From: an uncultured Alphaproteobacteria bacterium
GTDB taxonomy: Bacteria > Pseudomonadota > Alphaproteobacteria > HIMB59
Direction: 5' to 3'
Assembly: GCA_902530745.1 (NCBI GenBank)
Contig: CACABO010000001.1
Span: 1 to 64,000 of the forward strand
DNA length: 64,000 nt
This document shows positions 1-10,836 of this stretch, in pieces. The position numbers and the translations under genes are program-made. The stretch's first letter is position 1. Each line of letters opens with the position of its first letter. The notes beneath the pieces are model-generated. The model did no database searches and had not been told where the DNA came from. It saw only the letters and a list, made by a program, of their open reading frames with translations.

Positions 1-567
1 TATTTCAGCACTATTAGCTTTTATAAATTGCCCATCTTTATAAATTATTGCCTCAACTTCATAAAATTCATTATTTTTTTGGTTTTTAAAAAATATACTT
101 ACTTCTTTTTCAATATGAAATTCATTTAAAGATGGTACGCCTAATTTTAAATTATTTCTAATTTCTAACTCTTTAATCTTATATTTTTGATATAAATTTA
201 CTGATAAATATTCATTATTTATAAAGTAAAGTAGAATAATACTAGTAGTTAATATTAAAGATAATAATAAATTATTTTTAGATGAATAATACTGATTTAG
301 TATAAGTATCTCGTTACTATTATTAAATTTATAGTTCATGGAAAAACTTGCTATTAATAATAAAAATGGCATGAGTGGATTTATAAAACTTGGTAAAACT
401 AATATTGTTGTTTTAATAACATCAAATAATTGTGTTGTAATAGTTTGTTGTAACTCTAAAATTCTTAATATTTGAGATAACCAAATTAATCCTATAAAAA
501 TAATTATATTTATTGAAATATATTTTAAATAATTAAAAATTATGTATGATCTAGTTCCTCCAAGCAT
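1..567 (-). CDS. lptF: LptF/LptG-family LPS export permease, N-terminal part (runs off the left edge)
   Basis: Hand translation of the minus strand gives an open frame MLGGTRSYIIFNYLKYISINIIIFIGLIWLSQILRILELQQTITTQLFDVIKTTILVLPSFINPLMPFLLLIASF..., with an LptF-like TM pattern; divergent from pepA. Confidence 0.7.
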   Translation of the reverse strand, partial: MLGGTRSYIIFNYLKYISINIIIFIGLIWLSQILRILELQQTITTQLFDVIKTTILVLPSFINPLMPFLLLIASFSMNYKFNNSNEILILNQYYSSKNNLLLSLILTTSIILLYFINNEYLSVNLYQKYKIKELEIRNNLKLGVPSLNEFHIEKEVSIFFKNQKNNEFYEVEAIIYKDGQFIKANSAEI

Positions 568-1945
568 GAAAGCACAATTTAACTCAATAAATTTATCTAA
601 TCAAAGTATTAAATTATACGTTAACCTTGACGATAAAAGTTCTAATAAAAAAGGTTTGTCTAATTATACCTATAATAACATCAATGTATTTAAATATAAT
701 TTAAAAATTAAAAATTCTCAAATTAACTTGAATATTTACAATAAAACCTTAAATAAAAGTTATTTTTACAAAATTGTTTTAGGTTCCTTCGTTTATCAAA
801 CTGCAGTAAAGTTTTCTTCATCTACTATTATTGTTAATTCTAAAAATAAGTCAGATTTAGATAATCTTGTATTTGGTTTTCTTCAAAAAGATTATATTTA
901 CTCCGTATACAAAAATAAATCAAAAAAATCTCTTTATAAAACTAATTATAAACTTCCAAATAATTTCTTAAGTTTATTAAATTCTATAAATTTTCTTAAA
1001 GAATTGGTCTCTGAGCCGAGTAATATTATTTATCCAACCTCATTTGTTAAAAGAACAATGAGCCAAATAAACAAAAGTAATGTAAATATAAAGACACTAA
1101 ATAGGGCAAAAATACAGAAAATAGGTTTAAATTGTTTACTTGCAGTAAGCCAAGGTAGTAAGAGAGAGCCAGCAGTGATGGAATTTTCAAAAAAAAATTC
1201 AAATAAAAATGTTGATATTTTATTTGTAGGCAAAGGTGTTTGTTTTGACAGCGGAGGCATATCAATTAAGCCAAGTGGTGGTATGGAGGATATGAAATGG
1301 GATATGGCGGGCTCAGCTGTAACTGTATCAATAATTAAATATCTTAGTGAAATTAAAACAAATTTTTCTTATGCCGGTATTGTAGGTTTAGTTGAAAATA
1401 TGCCTAGTGGCAGTGCATACAAACCTGGTGATATAATTAAATCTTATAAAGGTATCAATGTTGAAGTTCTAAATACAGATGCCGAGGGAAGGCTCGTATT
1501 AGCCGATATAATTACATACGGATGTGAAAAATATAAACCAAAAATAGTAATTGATTTTGCAACTTTGACTGGTGCCATTATGGTAGCATTAGGACAGCAT
1601 TATGCTGGATTATTTTGTAATGATGATAATCTAGCAGAAACACTTTATAAATCCGGTTTAGATACAAATGAAAAAGTTTGGAGAATGCCTCTTCATGATG
1701 ATTTTGACAAAGAACTTAACTCACCTTTTGTTGATTTAAAAAACATAGGAGCTGGAAGATATGGTGGGTCAGTAACTGCCGCACAATTTTTACAGAGATT
1801 TGTTCCAAAAAATACAAAATGGGCTCATCTTGATATAGCTGGCACCACATGGAAAAATGGAGGAGACATAATGAACAATAAAGGCTCTACTGGTTTTGGC
1901 TTGACATTAATTGCAGATTTTATAAACAGATATTTCAAAAATTGA
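566..1945 (+). CDS. pepA: Leucyl aminopeptidase (M17)
   Basis: VGKGVCFDSGGISIKPSGGMEDMKWDMAGSAV and NTDAEGRLVLADI motifs; likely start is MKAQF at 566 rather than the ORF start at 542. Confidence 0.95.
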   Translation: MKAQFNSINLSNQSIKLYVNLDDKSSNKKGLSNYTYNNINVFKYNLKIKNSQINLNIYNKTLNKSYFYKIVLGSFVYQTAVKFSSSTIIVNSKNKSDLDNLVFGFLQKDYIYSVYKNKSKKSLYKTNYKLPNNFLSLLNSINFLKELVSEPSNIIYPTSFVKRTMSQINKSNVNIKTLNRAKIQKIGLNCLLAVSQGSKREPAVMEFSKKNSNKNVDILFVGKGVCFDSGGISIKPSGGMEDMKWDMAGSAVTVSIIKYLSEIKTNFSYAGIVGLVENMPSGSAYKPGDIIKSYKGINVEVLNTDAEGRLVLADIITYGCEKYKPKIVIDFATLTGAIMVALGQHYAGLFCNDDNLAETLYKSGLDTNEKVWRMPLHDDFDKELNSPFVDLKNIGAGRYGGSVTAAQFLQRFVPKNTKWAHLDIAGTTWKNGGDIMNNKGSTGFGLTLIADFINRYFKN

Positions 1946-1951
1946 AGAAGT

Positions 1952-2365
1952 ATGCAAAGAACATTTTCAATAATAAAACCTGATGCTGTTAGAAGAAACT
2001 TAATTGGACATATTAACAGAATTATTGAAAGCTCAAATTTAAATATATTAGCTTCAAAAAAAATGTACTTAACTAAAATACAAGCAGAGACTTTTTATGA
2101 AGTGCATAAAGAAAGACCATTCTTTGAAAGTTTAATTAAATTTATGACTTCTGGTGCTGTTCAAGTTCAAGTTCTTGAGGGGGAAGATGCTATAGCAAAT
2201 TATCGTAAAATAATGGGGGCCACAAACCCTGCTGAAGCTGAAGATGGGACTATAAGAAAACTTTACGCTGAGTCTATAGAGGCTAACTCAGTTCATGGAA
2301 GTGACTCTGAGAAAAACGCAATAATCGAAATTAGTTTCTTTTTTTCAGGATCCGAACTAGTTTAG
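1952..2365 (+). CDS. ndk: Nucleoside diphosphate kinase
   Basis: [27 protein letters not shown] active-site motif. Confidence 0.96.
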   Translation: MQRTFSIIKPDAVRRNLIGHINRIIESSNLNILASKKMYLTKIQAETFYEVHKERPFFESLIKFMTSGAVQVQVLEGEDAIANYRKIMGATNPAEAEDGTIRKLYAESIEANSVHGSDSEKNAIIEISFFFSGSELV

Positions 2366-2902
2366 TAAATATTTAACAAATTGCTGATAAACAAATTTAT
2401 GCTCTAAATTTTTATGTTTTTTTAAAAGCTCTGTTTCATCTTTAGTGTAAATTTTTTTGGTTTTATTTGAGATTGTTTGACCATCGTCCAATTCAGGAGA
2501 GACCTTATGAATGGTAAAACCATAGTATTTTTCATTATTTATAAGCATTCTTTTTTGTGTCATAAGTCCTTTATAATTAGGTAAGATAGAGGGATGTAAA
2601 TTTATAACATCAAAGTTTTCAATTATACTCTTTTCAATAACCTTCATATAACCAACTGAAAAAATAATATCAGTATCATAGAAATTTTTTTTTTGTAACT
2701 CTCTTTGACATTCTCTTACTAAAACATTTTTGTAAAACTTACCTAAATATGACTTTATTTTTGTTGAGATATTATTATTACTAATAATAGTTATTATTTT
2801 AAAATCTTTATTATTATGATTTTTTTTTAATATTTCTAGAAGATTAGAACCGCTCCCTGATATTAAAAAGGAAACTTTTTTATAATTATTTAATTTCACC
2901 AA
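2357..2902 (-). CDS. purN: Phosphoribosylglycinamide formyltransferase
   Basis: [28 protein letters not shown]; overlaps purM. Confidence 0.92.
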   Translation of the reverse strand: MVKLNNYKKVSFLISGSGSNLLEILKKNHNNKDFKIITIISNNNISTKIKSYLGKFYKNVLVRECQRELQKKNFYDTDIIFSVGYMKVIEKSIIENFDVINLHPSILPNYKGLMTQKRMLINNEKYYGFTIHKVSPELDDGQTISNKTKKIYTKDETELLKKHKNLEHKFVYQQFVKYLLN

Positions 2903-3836
2903 TAAGACTAAACAAGTTCCTTCTTATAAATCTCTTATAGTATTTCTTATTAATGACAAATATCATACCAATTCCACAATTAAATATCTCCATTAATTCG
3001 AGATTAGATATCTTTATATTATCTTTTATAAAATCGTACTCTTTCGGGAGTTTTTTTATATTTAAATCAAATTTTGTACCCTTAGGAATACAACGTTTAA
3101 AATTTGAATATACACCACCTCCAGTTATGTGGGAGAGTGTCTTTATATACTTCAAATCATAATTATTAATATATCTATGGTAAAGTCGTGTGGGTTTCAT
3201 TATAAGATCAGAAAGCTTTTTTTTATTAAATGTTGCTTTTTTTATATTAATTTTATTATTACTAATAATTTTTCTAATAAGAGAATATCCATTTGAGTGA
3301 AATCCATTTGATTTTATTCCAAATATCAGATCCCCACTTGTTACATTTAAAGTTTTATATCTCTCTTTTATTCCTATTAAAAAACCAGCAATGTCAAAAT
3401 GATTACCCTCATATAAAGATGGCATTTCAGCAGTTTCACCTCCAATCAGAGAACAATTAATTTTTTTGCAGGCACCTGTGATACTTCTCAATATTTCAGT
3501 ATATTGTTTTGACTTGACAGAACTACAGGCAAAGTAGTCTAAAAAAAATAGTGGTTTAGCCTTGTTGCAAAGTAAATCATTTGAACACATTGCAACCAAA
3601 TCTTGACCAATTCCCTTGTAATAATTAAGCTCTGCAGCCAATATAGCCTTAGTTCCAACTCCATCCGTAGCGGCACAAAGCGTAACATCCTTGTTAATTC
3701 TATATTCTGCACTAAAACCTAATTTATTTCCTAAAACTTTATCATTGTGAGAGCTTTTAATGAATTTTAGTGCCTGACTAATAAGTTTGTCAGTTTTTAT
3801 TACATCAACACCTGATTTTTTGTATAGTTTGCTCAA
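2886..3836 (-). CDS. purM: Phosphoribosylformylglycinamidine cyclo-ligase
   Basis: YKKSGVDVIKTDKLI; GGETAEMPSLY; HITGGG; TTG start. Confidence 0.95.
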   Translation of the reverse strand: MSKLYKKSGVDVIKTDKLISQALKFIKSSHNDKVLGNKLGFSAEYRINKDVTLCAATDGVGTKAILAAELNYYKGIGQDLVAMCSNDLLCNKAKPLFFLDYFACSSVKSKQYTEILRSITGACKKINCSLIGGETAEMPSLYEGNHFDIAGFLIGIKERYKTLNVTSGDLIFGIKSNGFHSNGYSLIRKIISNNKINIKKATFNKKKLSDLIMKPTRLYHRYINNYDLKYIKTLSHITGGGVYSNFKRCIPKGTKFDLNIKKLPKEYDFIKDNIKISNLELMEIFNCGIGMIFVINKKYYKRFIRRNLFSLIGEIK

Positions 3837-4471
3837 TGAAATATTTATATCTAATTAGTATATTCCTTGCATTTAATTTAAAAAATTTATCAGCTTATCA
3901 AGAAATTACTATTCAAAAAGACAGCAATCTTCAAAATTATCAAGAATTACTTTTAAGAATAAATAATTCAATTGCTGAGGAAGACATTCTATCTTCAATA
4001 GAAAAAAATATTTATAACATTAATTTTAGTAATACTCAAATATCTCTCAATGTTGATGTAGATAATTTATCTAAAGATTTATATGCAAAAAATATTGATC
4101 ATAATTTATTTTTTTTAAATTGTTCATTACTAGAAAATTTTTTTAAATATAATAATAAATTTGAAAATTGTCCAAATTTTACTATTCAAAACTTTGAAAA
4201 AGATTCTTACATATACTTAAATTTTAATAAAAATTATTTTCGATTACACAAGTTCTCAAAAAATATTAATTTAAAATCATTATGGTTTAAACTATTGGAT
4301 AAAAATAAAAGCTCTTATCAATTATCTATCAATCCATCAAATTATAAAAAATTAAAATACTTTACTGGTTTAGAGCCCAAGATATTATCTTATGAACAAA
4401 ACAAATTACTATTAGATTTCGAAAATATCTATGATGATAAACAGATTAATTTTTTGGTAAACTTTTTTTAG
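3836..4471 (+). CDS. Hypothetical secreted protein (possibly DUF2066-like by position)
   Basis: N-terminal signal peptide MKYLYLISIFLAFNLKNLSAYQ; tightly coupled to hdaA (stop/start overlap at 4471). Confidence 0.6.
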   Translation: MKYLYLISIFLAFNLKNLSAYQEITIQKDSNLQNYQELLLRINNSIAEEDILSSIEKNIYNINFSNTQISLNVDVDNLSKDLYAKNIDHNLFFLNCSLLENFFKYNNKFENCPNFTIQNFEKDSYIYLNFNKNYFRLHKFSKNINLKSLWFKLLDKNKSSYQLSINPSNYKKLKYFTGLEPKILSYEQNKLLLDFENIYDDKQINFLVNFF

Positions 4472-5091
4472 TGCAAACATTTTTAAATTTAGACAGATCA
4501 GATGAGGAAATTATACTTTCTTCAGAAAACGACTCAGTAATTCAATCGCTCAAGAAAAGAGTAAAATACCTAATTATTTATGGCCCTAGAAAATCTGGTA
4601 AATCCTCGATTGCAAATAATTTTTCTAAGGTTTTTGAAACTAATTTGATTAATAAATTACCTAAAGATTTACATATAAAGAAAGAAACTTATTTAGACTT
4701 AAATAATTTACCTACAAAAGATGACAATTTTTTTCACTTTTTACAGCACTTTATATCAAATAATATTCCATTAACTATATTTACCTCTGACAGTTCTATT
4801 GAAAATCTATCTGACAAAATTTATTTACCAGATATTGAGTCGAGGTTAAGACAATTCAATTTATGCAATATTCAAAACCCTAATAAAGATCTTCTTTTAA
4901 AATTAATAAAAAAATATTTGTTTTTAAAATCTATTACTGTTCCAGAACAGATTATTATTGAAGTAATGAATCATATTGAGAGAACATATCTAGCAGCATT
5001 TGAGGCAGCAAAAACCATTAATCATTTGCTTTATGAGAATAACCATAATATTAATTTGTCACTAATTAGAAAGTATTATGAACAGTTATAG
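4471..5091 (+). CDS. hdaA: DnaA-homologous regulatory protein HdaA
   Basis: Walker A-like IIYGPRKSGKSSIANNF; PDIESRLRQFN; GTG start. Confidence 0.75.
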   Translation: MQTFLNLDRSDEEIILSSENDSVIQSLKKRVKYLIIYGPRKSGKSSIANNFSKVFETNLINKLPKDLHIKKETYLDLNNLPTKDDNFFHFLQHFISNNIPLTIFTSDSSIENLSDKIYLPDIESRLRQFNLCNIQNPNKDLLLKLIKKYLFLKSITVPEQIIIEVMNHIERTYLAAFEAAKTINHLLYENNHNINLSLIRKYYEQL

Positions 5092-6853
5092 AGATTATTA
5101 CTTAAAAGATATAGATAATAAACTAGTAGATAAAAAAATTACGGTATCTGGATGGGTCAATAGATCAAGAGACCACGGAAATTTATTATTTATAGATTTA
5201 AGAGACTCAACCTCACTTTTACAATGTGTTGTAGATAATACATCTGTAAATTTTTCTGAGTTATCAAAAATTAAAAACGAGGATGTTATTAAAATTTCTG
5301 GTCTAATAACTAAAAGAAGCGAGGAAACTATTAATACAAATTTAGAGTCAGGAGAAGTTGAATTAAAAATAGAAAGTTTTGAGATATTAAGTCGATGCTC
5401 TAAAACTCTCCCACTTGAGGTAAATTCTGATAGTGATTATGGTGAGGAGGTAAGGTTAAAATATAGATATTTAGACCTTAGAAGATCCAAAATGCAACGT
5501 AACATTAAGCTTAGGAATCAAATTATAAATTATGTAAGAGATTTTATGAATAATGAGGGTTTCATGGAATTAGCAACTCCAATTCTAACAGCTCCTTCTC
5601 CAGAAGGCGCTAGAGATTACCTGGTACCTTCCAGATTACACAAAGGATCCTTTTATGCTTTGCCTCAAGCACCTCAGCAATTTAAGCAACTTTATATGGC
5701 TTCTGGTGTTGATAAATATTTTCAAATAGCTCCATGTTTCAGAGATGAAGATAGTAGGGCTGATAGATCCCCTGGTGAATTTTATCAAATTGATATGGAA
5801 ATGAGTTTTGCCACACAAGAGGATGTTTTAGACGTCATCAGTCGTTTACTATTTAATACTTTTGATAGATTTAAACTTAAAAATAAATTAATAAATAAAC
5901 TTCCATTCCCAACTTTTACTTACAAAGATAGTTTAGAAAATTTTGGATGTGATAAACCAGATTTAAGAAATCCTCTGAGATTATCTAATGTAACAAATTA
6001 TTTTGAGGGCTCAGGTCTTCAAATTTTTGAAAATTTAATTAAAAAGGGCGCTATTGTTAATTGTATTCAAGCTCTCAATTCTGAGGGTAAGCCAAGAAGT
6101 TTTTATGATAACCTTAATAAATGGGCTCAAGAACAAGGAAAAAAGGGTCTTGGATATATTAACTTTGAAAATTCACTACCAAAAGGCCCATTAGCTAAAA
6201 ATTTTAATCAAGAAAAGTTAAACCAAATGATTAAAGACAATAATTTTAATTTAAATGATGGATTACTTTTTGTGTGTGATTTACCAGATGAGTCATATGA
6301 GTTTTCATCAAAAGTTATTTCAAAAGTAGGAGAGGATTTAAATTTAATTGATAAAAATAAATATGAATTTTGCTGGATTGTTGACTACCCTATGTATGAA
6401 AAAGATGTTTTAACTGGCAAGATTGACTTTAGTCACAATCCTTTTTCTATGCCTCAAGGAGGAATGGACGCATTAACGAAAGATGACCCCTTGAATATTT
6501 TAGCTTATCAATATGACATCGTATGTAATGGGATAGAATTATCATCCGGAGCCATAAGAAACCATAGACCAGATATCATGAAAAAAGCTTTTGAAATTGC
6601 AGGATATGGCGAAAGTGAGATTAAATCAAAATTTAGTGCTTTGTTTGATGCTTTTCATTATGGAGTACCCCCTCACGGAGGATGTGCACCGGGTCTAGAC
6701 AGAATAATTATGTTACTTAGTGAAAATGAAAATATCAGAGAAGTAATAGCTTTCCCTTTTAACCAAAGAGCTCAAGACTTAATGATGAACGCTCCAGTTA
6801 AAATAGAGGATAAACAACTAAAAGAGTTAAATTTAAAAAAAGTTAGCGATTAG
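5078..6853 (+). CDS. aspS: Aspartyl-tRNA synthetase
   Basis: VSGWVNRSRDHGNLLFIDLRD; YRYLDLRR; GCAPGLDRIIMLL. Confidence 0.97.
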   Translation: MNSYRDYYLKDIDNKLVDKKITVSGWVNRSRDHGNLLFIDLRDSTSLLQCVVDNTSVNFSELSKIKNEDVIKISGLITKRSEETINTNLESGEVELKIESFEILSRCSKTLPLEVNSDSDYGEEVRLKYRYLDLRRSKMQRNIKLRNQIINYVRDFMNNEGFMELATPILTAPSPEGARDYLVPSRLHKGSFYALPQAPQQFKQLYMASGVDKYFQIAPCFRDEDSRADRSPGEFYQIDMEMSFATQEDVLDVISRLLFNTFDRFKLKNKLINKLPFPTFTYKDSLENFGCDKPDLRNPLRLSNVTNYFEGSGLQIFENLIKKGAIVNCIQALNSEGKPRSFYDNLNKWAQEQGKKGLGYINFENSLPKGPLAKNFNQEKLNQMIKDNNFNLNDGLLFVCDLPDESYEFSSKVISKVGEDLNLIDKNKYEFCWIVDYPMYEKDVLTGKIDFSHNPFSMPQGGMDALTKDDPLNILAYQYDIVCNGIELSSGAIRNHRPDIMKKAFEIAGYGESEIKSKFSALFDAFHYGVPPHGGCAPGLDRIIMLLSENENIREVIAFPFNQRAQDLMMNAPVKIEDKQLKELNLKKVSD

Positions 6854-9356
6854 CTTTAAGTATTTTTTCTACATCCTCAATTGTTAAATTTTCTCCATCA
6901 TATTCTGGAGGAATTTTGTAATTCATTATGCCTATTTTAAAATAAAATTTTCCTGACTTCCCTTTATAGAGATTTGCTCTTTGTTTCCTTCTCTTTAGAA
7001 CTCCTATTTCTCTTACTTTATTGGTAGGTTTATTTTTTTTAATAGTTATTAATTCCACTGCTTGATCTAAATCAATTTCCAAGACATCATATTTTCTTCC
7101 CAAAGAGGCAAATATATCTTGGTATTTAACATAAGGTCCATACGCTCCTATGTTTGCTATTACCGGATCTTCGCTATTTGGAAAATTTCCAAGTGTTATT
7201 GGTAGCTTAATTAACTGACTAGCAATATTCATACCAATTGTATTTTGATCATAGATTTTAGGAAGAGTTACTCTTTTAGGCTTATCTTCATCAGTGTCTT
7301 TTCCTAATTGTAGATAATAGCCATAAGGACCCAAGTGAACTGCTATTTCTTTTTTAGAGTCAGCATCTATGCCTAAAGTTCTTGGAAAAGTGATGATTTC
7401 ATCTCCCTCACGATTTTTTGGATTTACCTCTTTAACGAATGCACCTATAGAAATTGTAAATTTACATTCAGGGTAATTTGAACAGCCAATAAATCCTCCC
7501 ATTTTTCCAACTTTCACACCCAAATTACCTTCACAATTTTCTGTGTTTGCCCAAGAGGAACATTTGATATCAATGTCTCCACCAATTTTTTTAAAAATAA
7601 CTGGTGATAATTCTTCATTTATCACATCAATTACCTCTCTATTAGGCTTACCCATAACCTCATTTATGAAAAACTCAAAATCTTTCCAAAAATTTAAAAC
7701 AATATTTTTCCATTCTGCTTTATCAGCAGCAACATCATCAAGCTGATTTTCTAAATCAGCTGTAAATTTATATTCAAGAAATTTTTTAAAATAATTACAT
7801 AAAAATACATTTACTACTCTACCCCGATCATTAAGTATAAATGATTTTCCACTTTTTAAAACATAACCCCTATTAACAATTGTTTGAATTATAGAGGCAT
7901 AGGTTGAAGGTCTTCCAATTTCTAACTCTTCTAATTTCTTTACTAAACTTGCATCAGTATATCTAGATGGAGGAGAAGTATATGACTCTAATGTTTCAAC
8001 TTCACTTACAATGTATTTATCATGTTCTTTTATATTTTCTAATAGTGAAATAATTTGTTCTTCATCATCCTCTTGTAGGTTATAAACTTTTTTATATCCA
8101 TCAAAAATTAATTTACCAAGCGTTGCTTTTAAAGTTATGTTTTTTTCTTCACAATCTATTTGAAGTGTATTTTGGTTCGTTTCCGCACTTGTCATTTGAG
8201 ATGCTAATGTTCTTTTCCATATTAAATCATAAAGTTTAAATTGTTCTTCACTTAGATAATCTTTTATACTTTCAGGCTTTATTGAAATATCTGTTGGCCT
8301 AATTGCCTCGTGCGCTTCCTGTGCGTTCTTTTTTCTGGACTTATACTCAATAGGCTTATCTGGTAAATATTTATCACCATATTCATCACTTATATTTTTT
8401 CTTATTGTATCAATTGAGTCTTTAGAAAGCGTTATGCTATCTGTTCTCATATAAGTGATTAAAGCAATAGTTTCCTTATTTATATCTATGCCCATATATA
8501 AACCTTGAGCAATAGTCATAGTTTGACTGGCACTAAAATTTAGTTGACTATTTGCTGTTTGTTGCAGGGTTGAAGTATTAAAAGGTGCTTTTGGTTTTCG
8601 AGATATTGTCTTTTCATCAATTTTTCTAATGAAAAATTTGTTGTTATTTAAATAATTTTTAGCCTTTTCAGCTAAAGCCTCATTTTTAAAGAAGAGCTTG
8701 TCTACTTTTTGCCCATCTAGACTTGTAATGGATGTATCAAGTTTTGCACCGTTAATTTCCCCGTGTACATTTATTTTATAGAATTTCTCTGGCTCAAATT
8801 GTTCTATCTCAATTTCTTTTTCATAAATGAGTCTTACTGCTACAGATTGCACTCTTCCTGCAGATCTACTACCAGGCATTTTCCTCCAGAGAACAGGAGA
8901 TAAACTATATCCCGCTAAATAATCTAAACTTCTTCGGGCTAAATAAGCAGAAACTAAATTATCATCAACTTTCCTAGACTCTTTAAAACTATTTATTACT
9001 GCATTTTTAGTTATTTCATTAAATGTAATTCTCTCAAATTTATTTTTATCTATTTTTTTTTCTAAAGATTTCACTAAATGCCATGTAATCGCTTCACCTT
9101 CTCTGTCCGGATCAGTTGCAAGGTAAATTTTTTCATAACCTTCTGCTTTTTTCTCTATACTGTCCAACATTTTCATTCCTGCAGTTGTTGTTTCCCAATT
9201 TAACTCAACATCACTGTAGTCTTCAGTCACTTTAACACCATCTTTTTTTGCTAAATCTCTAAAATGACCAACTGTAGCTATGACTTCAAAATCATTTCCA
9301 AGATATTTATTAATCGTCTTAGCTTTTGCGGGTGACTCTACAACAAGTAAATTCAT
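6843..9356 (-). CDS. topA: DNA topoisomerase I
   Basis: MNLLVVESPAKAKTINKYLG; ATDPDREGEAI; TYMRTDS; C-terminal zinc-finger/repeat region. Confidence 0.97.
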   Translation of the reverse strand: MNLLVVESPAKAKTINKYLGNDFEVIATVGHFRDLAKKDGVKVTEDYSDVELNWETTTAGMKMLDSIEKKAEGYEKIYLATDPDREGEAITWHLVKSLEKKIDKNKFERITFNEITKNAVINSFKESRKVDDNLVSAYLARRSLDYLAGYSLSPVLWRKMPGSRSAGRVQSVAVRLIYEKEIEIEQFEPEKFYKINVHGEINGAKLDTSITSLDGQKVDKLFFKNEALAEKAKNYLNNNKFFIRKIDEKTISRKPKAPFNTSTLQQTANSQLNFSASQTMTIAQGLYMGIDINKETIALITYMRTDSITLSKDSIDTIRKNISDEYGDKYLPDKPIEYKSRKKNAQEAHEAIRPTDISIKPESIKDYLSEEQFKLYDLIWKRTLASQMTSAETNQNTLQIDCEEKNITLKATLGKLIFDGYKKVYNLQEDDEEQIISLLENIKEHDKYIVSEVETLESYTSPPSRYTDASLVKKLEELEIGRPSTYASIIQTIVNRGYVLKSGKSFILNDRGRVVNVFLCNYFKKFLEYKFTADLENQLDDVAADKAEWKNIVLNFWKDFEFFINEVMGKPNREVIDVINEELSPVIFKKIGGDIDIKCSSWANTENCEGNLGVKVGKMGGFIGCSNYPECKFTISIGAFVKEVNPKNREGDEIITFPRTLGIDADSKKEIAVHLGPYGYYLQLGKDTDEDKPKRVTLPKIYDQNTIGMNIASQLIKLPITLGNFPNSEDPVIANIGAYGPYVKYQDIFASLGRKYDVLEIDLDQAVELITIKKNKPTNKVREIGVLKRRKQRANLYKGKSGKFYFKIGIMNYKIPPEYDGENLTIEDVEKILKANR

Positions 9357-9358
9357 AA

Positions 9359-9967
9359 CTATAAATTTATTTTATTTTCTTTGCCTTTAATTAGTCTTTT
9401 AATATTAGAACTGTGTTTAAAAAATATTAAAAGAAAAATAATAACAACCATTCCTTTTTCTAAGTTGCCATAAATAAAAATTAATTGATAAATTGTCAAA
9501 AGAAATATCGATAAAAGGGCTCCTAAAGAAGAAAGTTTAGTAATTTTGACTGTAAAAAACCACAAGATCATTGCTAAAATCGTTGGAATAGGAGTTAAAA
9601 ATAAATTTGCACCAAAAAAGCACGCAACACCTTTTCCACCTTTAAAATAAAGCCAAATTGGAAAAATATGTCCAATTATAGAAAAAAGAAAAATTAAATA
9701 TTTATATTTCAGGTAGTGTTCTGGAAATAAATAATAAATTATTAAAAATGCACAAATTGGTTTTATTCCATCTAATAACAGGACAGCAATACCAGCTTTT
9801 TTTGATACACTTCTGTATACATTGGTTGCACCTATATTACCTGATCCTGTTTTGGTTATGTCTTTGTTTGTAAAAAATTTGGTTATTAGTTTCCCAAAAG
9901 GTATAGATCCCATCAAATAGGCTAACGTTAATATTAGAAACATCACTTTAGTATGTAATGTAAACAA
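9359..9967 (-). CDS. plsY: Acyl-phosphate glycerol-3-phosphate acyltransferase PlsY
   Basis: YLMGSIPFGKLI; GSGNIGATNVYR; FKGGKGVA; true start may be 9943 (MFLILTLAYL). Confidence 0.93.
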   Translation of the reverse strand: MFTLHTKVMFLILTLAYLMGSIPFGKLITKFFTNKDITKTGSGNIGATNVYRSVSKKAGIAVLLLDGIKPICAFLIIYYLFPEHYLKYKYLIFLFSIIGHIFPIWLYFKGGKGVACFFGANLFLTPIPTILAMILWFFTVKITKLSSLGALLSIFLLTIYQLIFIYGNLEKGMVVIIFLLIFFKHSSNIKRLIKGKENKINL

Positions 9968-10836
9968 GCCATTCTGAGGTAAACACCCATCTCAACTTGT
10001 TTTAAGATCAGTGATTTAGGATAATTATCTAAAACTTCATCGCTAATCTCAATGTTTCTATTTACTGGGCCAGGGTGCATCAAATAGGGCTTATTTAATA
10101 GATGGTTATTTTGTAAACAAAATTCTTTTTTAAAAGATTTCATCATATTCTTTGCACCTTTTGGAATTCTCTCTTTTTGAACTCTCAACATCATCAAGAC
10201 ATCTAGCTTTTCTAAATAATTCAGATTTTTATGAAATTTAATTTTATCATTTATTTTAATCAATTCATTTCTGTTTAAAAAATATGTAGGTGCAATTATA
10301 TGAATTTGATAGCCCATTTTTGAAAGAAGTTTGATATTTGAGTGAGCAACTCTGCTATGTTTAATATCTCCACAAATACCAATTTTAATTTTTTTCTTTT
10401 TAAAAATTTCTTTTATTACACAATAATCAAGTAGCGCCTGTGTAGGATGTTCATTAGTTCCGTCTCCAGCATTGATTACAGGAACATTACTTTTCTTTGC
10501 TATGTTCATTGGTGAAAAATTATTTTTATCTCTGATGACTAAAGCATCTGGTTTCATACTCATCAAAGTATCCATGGTATCATTAAACGTTTCACCTTTA
10601 GACAAAGAACTTTTTTCAAAATTTATGTTAACTGAATTATATCCCAAATTTTTTGCTGCAAGCTCAAAACTTATTGTAGTTCTTGTAGAGGGCTCTAAAA
10701 ATAAGTTAAAAATATTTTTTGTTTTATTTCCTGCAATTCTTTTTTTTGATTTTTTAAATTTTATAGCTAACTCAGCAATAGAGTGAATATCCTTAGCTGA
10801 TAGATCGTCTATAGAAGTGATCTTTCTATTTTTCAC
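9943..10836 (-). CDS. pyrB: Aspartate carbamoyltransferase catalytic subunit
   Basis: FLEPSTRTTISFELA; GDGTNEHPTQALLD; HPGPVNRNIEI. Confidence 0.94.
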   Translation of the reverse strand: MKNRKITSIDDLSAKDIHSIAELAIKFKKSKKRIAGNKTKNIFNLFLEPSTRTTISFELAAKNLGYNSVNINFEKSSLSKGETFNDTMDTLMSMKPDALVIRDKNNFSPMNIAKKSNVPVINAGDGTNEHPTQALLDYCVIKEIFKKKKIKIGICGDIKHSRVAHSNIKLLSKMGYQIHIIAPTYFLNRNELIKINDKIKFHKNLNYLEKLDVLMMLRVQKERIPKGAKNMMKSFKKEFCLQNNHLLNKPYLMHPGPVNRNIEISDEVLDNYPKSLILKQVEMGVYLRMACLHYILK

